Below, one piece after another: positions 1-5,060 of a DNA stretch of 6,005 nt. The position numbers and the translations under genes were made by a program. Position 1 is the stretch's first letter; each line of letters opens with the position of its first letter. The notes below the pieces were generated by a model. That model was not told the origin of the DNA, did not search any database, and was given only the letters and a program-made list of their open reading frames with translations. This stretch comes from Acidobacteriaceae bacterium (GTDB lineage Bacteria; Acidobacteriota; Terriglobia; Terriglobales; Acidobacteriaceae), in assembly GCA_027311125.1 (NCBI GenBank), contig DAICZO010000536.1, positions 1 through 6,005 of the forward strand. Reading direction: 5' to 3'.

Positions 1-384
1 GTAGGGGATGGTCTGGGTTTCGGGGTTGGCGAGATTCTGGACGAGGTCCATGAGGGCGGCGAGGCCGGTGGCTTTCTCGTAGAAGGCGTCGGCGGCGACT
101 CCGACCTGGATGTTGTCTCCGGAGAAGGCGCCGCTCATGGCGATGACCTGGATGCCGGGGAAGCGACGGCGGACGACGGAGAGGAGCTCAAAGCCGGACA
201 TGCCGGGCATGTTGAGGTCGGAGAGGATGAGATCGGGTGGGTCCTGGCGGATGTGGGTGAGGGCAGCGAAGCCGTCTTCGGCGGCGCGCACGATGAGGCC
301 GAGCTGGGTGAAGATGTGAGACATGAGAGTGCGTGTAGCTGGCTCATCGTCGACGATGAGAAGTTTGATCGCAGGTGTGGGCAT
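1..384 (-). CDS. Response regulator receiver-domain protein (C-terminal end outside window)
   Basis: A phosphoacceptor domain of a two-component or phosphorelay system, probably cytoplasmic. The minus-strand frame from the ATG at 384 stays open for 128 codons to the window edge, so the 3' end is missing. Visible receiver hallmarks are the acidic pair D12-D13 after strand 1 (LLIVDDE), the phosphorylation site D56 in LILSDLNMPGMSGFELL, S84 in VIAMSG at the usual Thr/Ser switch position, and K104 in FYEKA with an aromatic just before it. The Pro that commonly follows the Lys is Ala here. The receiver fold is essentially complete by about residue 120. Either a stand-alone receiver ends just outside, or an output domain follows; this cannot be told. 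The start is supported by GGAGG (complement of 391-395) six bases before the ATG. It lies 55 bases downstream of the Crp/Fnr gene on the same strand, so co-transcription is likely. Partner kinase and target are unknown. Confidence 0.9.
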   Translation of the reverse strand, partial: MPTPAIKLLIVDDEPATRTLMSHIFTQLGLIVRAAEDGFAALTHIRQDPPDLILSDLNMPGMSGFELLSVVRRRFPGIQVIAMSGAFSGDNIQVGVAADAFYEKATGLAALMDLVQNLANPETQTIPY

Positions 385-439
385 CTCATTCCTCCAAGGG
401 GCATCTAAGGGCTGCCCCTGTGTAATTTTTGACTAGGAG

Positions 440-1210
440 CTAGGTGGGTGTCTGCTCCGTTTTGCTAATCTTCTCGGCGGTCTCTTTGGCGATTTTTGAT
501 TCGTTGGGGGTGGTTCCGAGGAGCGAGGCGGTGGCGTAGTTGTTGTGGGATGGCTGGTCGTAGAGGATGACGTTGAGGAGCGATTTGTGAACGCGGATGC
601 GGCCGTTGTATTCGATGAAGCCGAGTTTGCGGAAGCGGTTCATGAAGAAGCTGACGCGGGAGCGGGTGGTGCCGATCATTTCGGCGAGGGTTTCCTGGGT
701 GACTTTGGGGATGAGGGTCTCCTGTTCGCCGGGTTTTCCGAATTCGGCCATGAGGAGGAGGATTCTGGCGAGGCGTTTTTCGCTGGAGTTGAAGAGTTGA
801 TCGACGAGATCGGCCTGGGTTCTCATGCTGCGGGCGAGGAGAAAGGCGAGGAACAGGTCGGAGAAGGTGTGCTCTTCGTGCATGACGCGGATCATCTCGG
901 CGCGGTCGATGCGGAGGGCGTGACAGGCTGTGATGGCGGTGGCGGAGGCGAGGCGGAGTCCGGCGGTTGCGGCGAGGGCTTCCTCTCCGATGAAGTCGCC
1001 CGGATTGAGGAGGGTGATGGTGGCCTCTTTGCCGGTTTTGGAGACTACGGTGAGTTTCGCGCTGCCTTTTTGGAGGTAGAAGATGGTGTCGGCGGCGGTT
1101 CCCTGGGTAAAGATGGGGGCTTTGGGTTTGAATTGGACGATCTTGCGTCCTATACCGGCGTGGGCAAGGAAGGCCGCCGGATCGAATCCTGGAGACATGG
1201 GGGGGGCCAT
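440..1210 (-). CDS. Crp/Fnr-family transcriptional regulator
   Basis: A predicted cytoplasmic DNA-binding regulator of 256 residues. Residues about 20-110 form a cyclic-nucleotide-binding-type beta barrel. It includes GDFIGEEAL (71-79) and R86-LASATA, which correspond to the phosphate-binding-cassette region of Crp, so a nucleotide ligand is possible but unproven. A long dimerisation helix follows (about 112-145). A Crp-type helix-turn-helix lies at about 171-208 (TQETLAEMIGTTRSRVSFFMNRFRKL in two parts: scaffold 171-180, recognition helix 181-195). The only cysteine is C96 and there is no N-terminal Cys cluster, so an Fnr-like iron-sulfur sensor is unlikely. A polar, charged tail of roughly 40 residues extends past the wing. 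The ATG at 1210 is the first available start: the frame upstream is open to a stop near 1333 but contains no ATG, GTG or TTG. M5 at 1198 lacks a ribosome site, while AAAGAGA lies upstream of 1210. The ligand and targets are unknown. Confidence 0.93.
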   Translation of the reverse strand: MAPPMSPGFDPAAFLAHAGIGRKIVQFKPKAPIFTQGTAADTIFYLQKGSAKLTVVSKTGKEATITLLNPGDFIGEEALAATAGLRLASATAITACHALRIDRAEMIRVMHEEHTFSDLFLAFLLARSMRTQADLVDQLFNSSEKRLARILLLMAEFGKPGEQETLIPKVTQETLAEMIGTTRSRVSFFMNRFRKLGFIEYNGRIRVHKSLLNVILYDQPSHNNYATASLLGTTPNESKIAKETAEKISKTEQTPT

Positions 1211-1338
1211 CGAGATGGTCTCTTTCTGGCTGCGGGTGTTGGCTGCGGGGTTGAGAGCGTGGTCCGCGGAGGACGGGAGGGGACAGGGACGGCCGGGTGT
1301 GCTGGTTGCGTCCTCTGGGTAGTGAGATGCTCAAAACG

Positions 1339-1378
1339 AAGTATATGTGTTGTTGACGACATAATTATGTTTGATTTA
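1339..1378. promoter_or_regulatory. AT-rich island in divergent intergenic region, candidate promoter/operator zone
   Basis: This stretch is conspicuously AT-rich within G-rich surroundings and lies between the divergent Crp/Fnr gene and the trp leader. On the minus strand it contains TATACT (complement of 1340-1345), a good -10 match that would give the Crp/Fnr gene a leader of roughly 120 bases, though no good -35 sits at the right distance. On the plus strand TTGACG (1353-1358) resembles a -35, but nothing convincing lies 16-18 bases further on. A perfect 12-base palindrome sits in the middle. Promoter activity here is inferred from composition and position only. Confidence 0.3.
1359..1370. 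repeat. Perfect 12-bp palindrome ACATAATTATGT
   Basis: ACATAATTATGT reads identically on both strands, and the symmetry stops at its edges. It lies in the AT-rich island of the divergent intergenic region, a normal place for an operator of a dimeric regulator. The adjacent Crp/Fnr protein is an obvious candidate binder, but the sequence is not the classical TGTGA-N6-TCACA or TTGAT-N4-ATCAA site. The palindrome is certain; the function is a guess. Confidence 0.4.
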
Positions 1379-1414
1379 GCTCGGTGTGGGTTGCGGGGAC
1401 TTTGGCTTGCGTGT

Positions 1415-1431
1415 ATCTTGGAACACAAGAT
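1415..1431 (+). promoter_or_regulatory. Dyad ATCTTG-N5-CAAGAT over the leader-peptide start
   Basis: A perfect six-base inverted repeat with a five-base centre (GAACA). Its right arm ends on the AT of the leader ATG (1430-1432). Its loop and left-arm edge hold GGAA (1420-1423), the only ribosome-site-like sequence for the leader. As RNA it could hide the start; as DNA it could be an operator. TATCTT (1414-1419), a weak -10-like match 17 bases after TTGCGG (1391-1396), overlaps the left arm. Confidence 0.3.
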
Positions 1432-1501
1432 GACGACCTTTTCCAGCCGATTTTGGTTTACTTTCCGCTACTGGCGCACGGTAGCGGCATCGGCGGAGTA
1501 G
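1430..1501 (+). CDS. Candidate aromatic-rich attenuator leader peptide (23 aa)
   Basis: A short frame from ATG 1430 to TAG 1499-1501. It encodes 23 residues, seven of them aromatic: F4, F8, W9, F10, F12, Y14 and W15. Residues 8-15 read FWFTFRYW, six aromatics in eight codons and including both Trp codons. This is the expected composition of a control peptide for transcription attenuation, comparable in idea to the Trp run in enteric trpL and the Phe run in pheL. Here Phe, Trp and Tyr are mixed, matching an operon that feeds all three pathways. Codons 12-15 lie in RNA segment 1 of the attenuator and codons 17-20 in segment 2. The ribosome site is weak (GGAA, 1420-1423). The same frame is open further upstream as the antisense of the Crp/Fnr gene, so openness alone is no evidence. 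The case rests on composition, position and the RNA folds downstream. Translation is inferred. Confidence 0.6.
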   Translation: MTTFSSRFWFTFRYWRTVAASAE

Positions 1502-1503
1502 GT

Positions 1504-1533
1504 TCATCTGAAAGATTGCTGAGTTTCAGTTGA
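1504..1533 (+). promoter_or_regulatory. Small hairpin between attenuator segments 2 and 3
   Basis: TCA-T-CTGAAA (1504-1513) can pair with TTTCAG-T-TGA (1524-1533): nine pairs, one T-T mismatch and a ten-base loop. It lies in the loop that helix 2:3 would enclose, and could bring segments 2 and 3 closer together or act as a pause site. The inverted repeat is real; its role is a guess. Confidence 0.35.
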
Positions 1534-1547
1534 TTCGATATCCCACG

Positions 1548-1580
1548 AGCCGCGACTTTATAAGTTGCGGCTTTTGTTTT
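1548..1580 (+). terminator. Intrinsic terminator (attenuator helix 3:4) upstream of trpB
   Basis: AGCCGCGACTT (1548-1558) pairs with AAGTTGCGGCT (1562-1572): eleven base pairs including one G-U, with a three-base TAT loop. It is followed by a T-rich run, TTTTGTTTT (1572-1580). This is the usual form of a Rho-independent terminator. It sits 30 bases before the trpB start with no plus-strand gene upstream except the leader peptide. A regulated, conditional terminator is therefore the natural reading. Confidence 0.75.
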
Positions 1581-1598
1581 GTGCAGGGGACGGAAGTT

Positions 1599-1604
1599 GA
1601 GGAG
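1599..1604 (+). promoter_or_regulatory. trpB: Ribosome binding site of trpB
   Basis: GAGGAG ends six bases before ATG 1611. It fixes the trpB start there, rather than at in-frame codons upstream (about 1530), which would place the terminator inside the gene. Confidence 0.85.
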
Positions 1605-1610
1605 AGACGG

Positions 1611-2849
1611 ATGAGTGCAGCGACGGTAGTGAATCCGGTAAGTGGGGTTGCAGGGCGATTTGGCGCGTATGGCGGGCGGTATGTGCCGGAGACGCTGATG
1701 GCGGCGTTGGAGGAGTTGGAGGTGGCTTACGCGGAGGCGGAGGCTGATCCGGCGTTCCATGTGGAGCTGGATGGGCTGCTGCATCACTACTGTGGGCGTC
1801 CTACGCCGCTGTACTATGCGAAGCGGCTGAGTGAGCAGTTGGGTGGAGCGAAGATTTATTTGAAGCGTGAGGACCTGCTGCATACGGGGGCGCACAAGAT
1901 CAACAATGCGCTGGGGCAGGGGTTGCTGGCGCAGCGGATGGGCAAGCAGCGGATTATCGCCGAGACGGGCGCGGGCCAGCATGGGGTGGCGACGGCGACG
2001 GTGTGCGCGCTGCTGGGGCTGGAGTGCGTGATCTACATGGGCGATGAGGACATGCGGCGGCAGGAGCTGAATGTATACCGGATGCGGCTGCTGGGTGCGG
2101 ATGTGCGGGGAGTTTCGGGTGGGAGCGCGACGCTGAAGGATGCGATCTCGGAGGCGATGCGGGACTGGGTGACGAATGTGCGGTCGACGTACTACATCCT
2201 GGGTAGCGCGCTGGGGGCGCATCCTTATCCGACGATGGTGCGGAACTTCCATCGGGTGATTGGGATTGAGGCGCGGCAGCAGGTGTTGGAGATGGAAGGC
2301 AAGCTGCCGACGGCGATTGTGGCGTGTGTGGGCGGGGGCGCGAATGCGATTGGCGCGTTCTATGAGTTTCTGCCGGATGCGAATGTGCAGTTGATTGGGG
2401 TAGAGGCTGGTGGCCGGGGGACAGCGCTGGGCGAGCATGCGGCGCGGTTCCAGACGGCGGGCGGCGGGGTTCCGGGCGTTCTGCAAGGGACGTATAGCTA
2501 TGTGCTGCAGAATGATGCGGGGCAGGTGAGTTTGACGCACTCGGTGAGTGCGGGGCTGGACTATGCAAGCGTGGGGCCGGAACATGCGATGCTGCATGAC
2601 TCGGGGCGGGCGACGTACGTGTCGTGCAATGACGCGGATGCGTTGGCGGCGACGGTGACGCTGTCGCGGACGGAGGGGATCGTGCCGGCGCTGGAGAGTG
2701 CGCATGCGGTGGCAGAGGCGATTCGGCTGGCTCCGACGATGGCGACGACGGATGTGCTGATGGTGAATCTGTCGGGACGTGGAGATAAGGATATGGGGAT
2801 TCTGGCGCGAGAGCTGAACCTGCAGGGGGCGCTGGCACATGCCGATTAA
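1611..2849 (+). CDS. trpB: Tryptophan synthase beta chain
   Basis: Catalyses the PLP-dependent condensation of indole with L-serine to L-tryptophan, as the beta subunit of the cytoplasmic alpha2-beta2 tryptophan synthase. The product has 412 residues, a normal length for the family. Visible landmarks are GRFGAYGGRYVPETL near the N-terminus (15-29), LKREDLLHTGAHKINNALGQ with the PLP Schiff-base lysine K96, AETGAGQHG with the catalytic glutamate E118, the phosphate-binding loop GGGANA (241-246, commonly GGGSNA), HSVSAGLDYASVGPEH (310-325) and the C-terminal NLSGRGDKD (387-395). It is a standard TrpB1, not the distant TrpB2 type. The start at 1611 is set by GAGGAG and by the family N-terminus; the frame is open further upstream, but through the terminator. 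The gene overlaps trpA by 11 bases, indicating translational coupling and equal production of the two subunits. It is probably controlled by the attenuator directly upstream. Confidence 0.98.
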   Translation: MSAATVVNPVSGVAGRFGAYGGRYVPETLMAALEELEVAYAEAEADPAFHVELDGLLHHYCGRPTPLYYAKRLSEQLGGAKIYLKREDLLHTGAHKINNALGQGLLAQRMGKQRIIAETGAGQHGVATATVCALLGLECVIYMGDEDMRRQELNVYRMRLLGADVRGVSGGSATLKDAISEAMRDWVTNVRSTYYILGSALGAHPYPTMVRNFHRVIGIEARQQVLEMEGKLPTAIVACVGGGANAIGAFYEFLPDANVQLIGVEAGGRGTALGEHAARFQTAGGGVPGVLQGTYSYVLQNDAGQVSLTHSVSAGLDYASVGPEHAMLHDSGRATYVSCNDADALAATVTLSRTEGIVPALESAHAVAEAIRLAPTMATTDVLMVNLSGRGDKDMGILARELNLQGALAHAD

Positions 2850-3600
2850 TTTTGCGAAGAAGCCGGGGATCGTGGCGTATTTGACGGCAGGCGATCCGGA
2901 CCTGGCGTCGACGAAGTCGATTGCACTGGCGGCGATTGACGCTGGCGCGGACGTGATTGAGCTGGGAGTGCCGTTCAGCGATCCGCTGGCGGATGGGCCG
3001 GTGATTCAGCGGGCGAGCGAGCGGGCGGTGGCGAAGGGGACTCGGCTGACGGATGTGCTGGGGCTGGCGAAGGAGTTGCGGACGGAGCGGCCGGCGTGCG
3101 GGCTGGTGATCTTCTCGTATCTGAACCCGGTGGTACGGCTGGGGATGGAGAAGTTTTGTGCGGCGGCGGCGGAGGCTGGTGCGGATGGAGTGCTGCTGAC
3201 GGACATGATCGTGGAAGAGGCCGGGGAGTATCTGGAGTCGATGCGGGTGCATGGGCTGGCGCCGATTTTTCTGGCGGCGCCGACGAGCCCGGATGCTCGG
3301 CTGAAGGCGATTGCGCGTGCGTCGAAGGGTTTTGTGTATGCGATCTCGCGGGTTGGTGTGACGGGGACGCAGCAGCAGGTGGCGGGCGATGCGTCGGAGC
3401 TGGTGGCGCGTTTGCGGCAGTTTACGGAGCTGCCGATTGCGGTGGGCTTCGGGATCTCGAATGCGGCGCATGTGAAGGCGGTGGGTGAGTTTGCGGATGC
3501 GGCGATTATAGGAAGCGCGCTGGTGGCGCTGATCGAGAAGACGGCTCCGGAGCAGGCTGCGGCGGCGGTAGGAGCGTTTATCGCGGGGCTGCGGGGATGA
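2839..3600 (+). CDS. trpA: Tryptophan synthase alpha chain
   Basis: Cleaves indole-3-glycerol phosphate to indole and glyceraldehyde 3-phosphate. Indole is channelled to TrpB in the same complex. The product has 253 residues, a TIM barrel slightly shorter than the enteric enzyme because the N-terminal helix is reduced (MPINFAKKPGIVAYLTAGDPD). The catalytic acids are E41 and D52 within IELGVPFSDPLADGP, aligning with Glu49 and Asp60 of the enteric protein. Y167 in YAISRVGVTG corresponds to the conserved active-site tyrosine, and the phosphate site includes VGFGIS (202-207) and IIGSALV (223-229). The loop after strand 4 reads LLTDMIVEE where DLP or DVP is common, a mild divergence. The ATG lies inside the end of trpB. 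CAGGGGG (2823-2829) nine bases upstream may serve as ribosome site, and coupling to trpB is likely. Confidence 0.98.
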   Translation: MPINFAKKPGIVAYLTAGDPDLASTKSIALAAIDAGADVIELGVPFSDPLADGPVIQRASERAVAKGTRLTDVLGLAKELRTERPACGLVIFSYLNPVVRLGMEKFCAAAAEAGADGVLLTDMIVEEAGEYLESMRVHGLAPIFLAAPTSPDARLKAIARASKGFVYAISRVGVTGTQQQVAGDASELVARLRQFTELPIAVGFGISNAAHVKAVGEFADAAIIGSALVALIEKTAPEQAAAAVGAFIAGLRG

Positions 3601-3687
3601 GCGATGAGAGCAGACGGCTGGCTGGCGCAGTTATGATTGGAGCTGGCGTAGGCAGGAACTATTTCAGGATTTGGGAGCGAGGTTTTG

Positions 3688-3954
3688 ATGATGGATATTG
3701 ATGGCTGGCGGGAGAAGATTGACGGGATTGATGAGGAGCTGGTGCGGCTGCTGAGCGCACGTGCGGCTGCGGCGCTGGCGATTGGCGAGCTGAAGCGGAC
3801 GTCGGAGCTGCCAGTGTATGAGCCGCAGCGGGAGAAGACGGTGTTTGAGCATGTGCGCCGCGTGAATCCGGGGCCGTTGTCCGAGGCGCAGATGGTGGAC
3901 ATCTACGAGCGGATTATCGATGTGATGCGGTCGTTGCAGAAGCAGAGTTCCTAA
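3688..3954 (+). CDS. Chorismate mutase, monofunctional AroQ type
   Basis: Rearranges chorismate to prephenate, the branch point from tryptophan towards phenylalanine and tyrosine. The 88-residue product is a single all-helical AroQ domain. Active-site residues align with the E. coli CM domain at a constant offset of three: R8 (Arg11), R25 (Arg28), K36 (Lys39), E45 (Asp48), R48 (Arg51) and E49 (Glu52), with Q84 near the end matching Gln88. The full catalytic set is therefore present. There is no fused prephenate dehydratase, dehydrogenase or regulatory ACT domain, and no signal peptide, so it is a cytoplasmic biosynthetic enzyme. The start is ambiguous among TTG 3685, ATG 3688 and ATG 3691; 3688 is preferred because GCGAGG (3677-3682) is five bases ahead. 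It is separated from trpA by 87 bases and from the DAHP synthase gene by 83 bases. No symbol is given because aroQ is also used for a dehydroquinase. Confidence 0.93.
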   Translation: MMDIDGWREKIDGIDEELVRLLSARAAAALAIGELKRTSELPVYEPQREKTVFEHVRRVNPGPLSEAQMVDIYERIIDVMRSLQKQSS

Positions 3955-4037
3955 GGTTGCAGAAGAGCAGTTGAAGTTGGGCCCGAGATTTATTTGTGTT
4001 GAATTGAGTTACGAATAGAGAGAGTGAAGCAAATACC

Positions 4038-5057
4038 ATGATCGTTGCGATGCAGGACCAGGCAAGTGAAGAACATATACAACTCGTAATCGAGCGGATG
4101 GTTGAGCTCGGCTTCAATGTGCACCGGACGACGGGTGCGACGCAGACGATTCTGGCAGGCGTGGGCACGCCGGACCACTTTGATGTGGCGGAGTTCAAGG
4201 TGCTGGGGGGCGTGCATGATGCGTACCGGATCTCCTCGCCGTACAAGCTGGCTGGGCGGAATTTCCGGCCGGAGGGGACCAAGGTTACGTTTCCGAATGG
4301 GGTGGTGGTTGGCGGCGAGCAGGTGATTATTATGGCTGGTCCTTGCTCGGTGGAGTCGCGGGAGCAGATACTGACGAGCGCGAAGCAGGTGAAGGCGGCC
4401 GGGGCGCAGTTTCTGCGGGGCGGTGCGTTCAAGCCGCGCAGCTCGCCGTACAGCTTCCAGGGCATGGGACTGGAAGGGCTGAAGCTGCTGCGGGATGTCA
4501 GCAACGAGACGGGTCTGCTGGTGATTACCGAGGTGATGGAGATCTCGCAGATTGAGTTGATGCTGCCTTATATCGACTGCTTCCAGGTGGGCGCGCGCAA
4601 CATGCAGAACTTCAACCTGCTGCGGGAGTTGGGCCATGTACGGAAGCCAGTGCTGATGAAGCGCGGGATTTCGGCGACGATCGAAGAGGTGTTGTTGAGC
4701 GCGGAGTATATTCTTTCGGGCGGCAACTACGACCTGATGTTGTGTGAGCGCGGGATTCGGACGTACGAGACGTACACGCGGAATACGATGGATATCTCTG
4801 CGATTCCGGTGCTGAAGAAGCTGACGCACCTGCCGGTGTTTGGCGATCCTTCGCATGGGGTGGGGATTCGCGACCTGGTGCCGCCGATGGCGCTGGCCAG
4901 TGTGGCTGCGGGTGCGGATGGCTTGCTGATGGAGATGCACCCGAATCCAGACAAGGCGATGAGCGATGGCGCGCAGAGCCTTTATCCGAAGCAACTGGAA
5001 GACCTGATCGCGAAGCTGCGGTTGCTGGCGCCGGTGGTTGGACGGACGATCGCGTAG
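4038..5057 (+). CDS. aroF: 3-deoxy-7-phosphoheptulonate (DAHP) synthase, type I-beta
   Basis: Condenses phosphoenolpyruvate and erythrose 4-phosphate to DAHP, the first step of the shikimate pathway. The product has 339 residues. Residues 1 to about 75 form the ferredoxin-like regulatory domain seen in the Thermotoga maritima enzyme (MIVAMQD start, VHRTTG), which in that protein mediates inhibition by Tyr and Phe. The catalytic barrel follows. Landmarks are AGPCSVES (100-107), LRGGAFKPRSSPYSFQG (126-142), QVGARNMQN (183-191), LMKRG (206-210), LCERGIRTYE (235-244), DPSHGVGIRDL (270-280) and EMHPNPDKAMSDG (299-311). The metal ligands C103, H273, E299 and D310 match those of the Thermotoga enzyme offset by one. 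The ATG at 4038 fits the family N-terminus, although the only purine-rich stretch (GAGAGAGTGAAG, up to 4030) is rather far upstream. The 83-base gap before it is AT-richer, but I recognise no promoter there. Three bases separate it from tyrA. Confidence 0.97.
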   Translation: MIVAMQDQASEEHIQLVIERMVELGFNVHRTTGATQTILAGVGTPDHFDVAEFKVLGGVHDAYRISSPYKLAGRNFRPEGTKVTFPNGVVVGGEQVIIMAGPCSVESREQILTSAKQVKAAGAQFLRGGAFKPRSSPYSFQGMGLEGLKLLRDVSNETGLLVITEVMEISQIELMLPYIDCFQVGARNMQNFNLLRELGHVRKPVLMKRGISATIEEVLLSAEYILSGGNYDLMLCERGIRTYETYTRNTMDISAIPVLKKLTHLPVFGDPSHGVGIRDLVPPMALASVAAGADGLLMEMHPNPDKAMSDGAQSLYPKQLEDLIAKLRLLAPVVGRTIA

Positions 5058-5060
5058 AGG

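Larger units (their letters stand above)
1465..1580 (+). promoter_or_regulatory. Candidate ribosome-mediated attenuator of the trpB operon
   Basis: Four segments can form three competing helices. Helix 1:2 pairs 1465-1473 with 1479-1487 (nine pairs, one U-G, five-base loop; the core CCGCTAC/GTAGCGG is perfect). Helix 2:3 pairs 1480-1488 with 1549-1557 (eight of nine positions, one A-G mismatch, one G-U). Helix 3:4 is the terminator, 1548-1558 with 1562-1572. Segments 2 and 4 are near copies (GTAGCGGC at 1481-1488, GTTGCGGC at 1564-1571), which is why both can pair with segment 3. Known attenuation logic would run as follows. A ribosome slowed at the aromatic codons blocks segment 1, freeing segment 2 to hold segment 3, and trpB is transcribed. 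Full translation to the stop at 1499 covers segment 2, and the terminator forms. An unusual point is the roughly 60-base gap between segments 2 and 3. The pairings are seen in the sequence; the mechanism is inferred. Confidence 0.6.

Noticed and set aside
135..404. Minus-strand frame of 89 codons overlapping the receiver gene
   Set aside because: Ser/Pro-rich and out of frame with the receiver domain, whose motifs (DD, D56, S84, K104) are read in another frame starting at 384.
1353..1381. Full sigma-70 promoter starting with TTGACG for the trp leader
   Set aside because: The -35-like element is good, but 16-18 bases downstream there is only TTAGCT-like sequence. It is kept only as part of the AT-rich candidate zone.
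545..1501. Long plus-strand open frame of 318 codons antisense to the Crp/Fnr gene
   Set aside because: Its first part is the reverse complement of a clear Crp/Fnr domain protein and has the Gly/Glu/Ala-rich composition of an antisense shadow. Only its last 24 codons (1430-1501) are kept, as the leader peptide, on independent grounds.
1530..1610. Upstream extension of trpB by 27 codons to about 1530
   Set aside because: It would run through the terminator stem-loop, has no ribosome site and no family match. GAGGAG at 1599-1604 sets the start at 1611.
1458..2840. Minus-strand open frame of 460 codons opposite trpB
   Set aside because: Arg/His/Pro/Gln-rich antisense of a fully recognised trpB; it results from high G+C and strand skew.
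1954..3471. Minus-strand open frame of 505 codons opposite trpB and trpA
   Set aside because: Low-complexity Pro/Ser/Arg/His composition with no motif, and antisense to two complete enzymes.
3955..4037. Internal promoter or terminator between chorismate mutase and DAHP synthase
   Set aside because: The gap is AT-richer, with TTGAAG and TATTTG elements, but their spacing (14 bases) is wrong and no stem-loop with a T-run is present.
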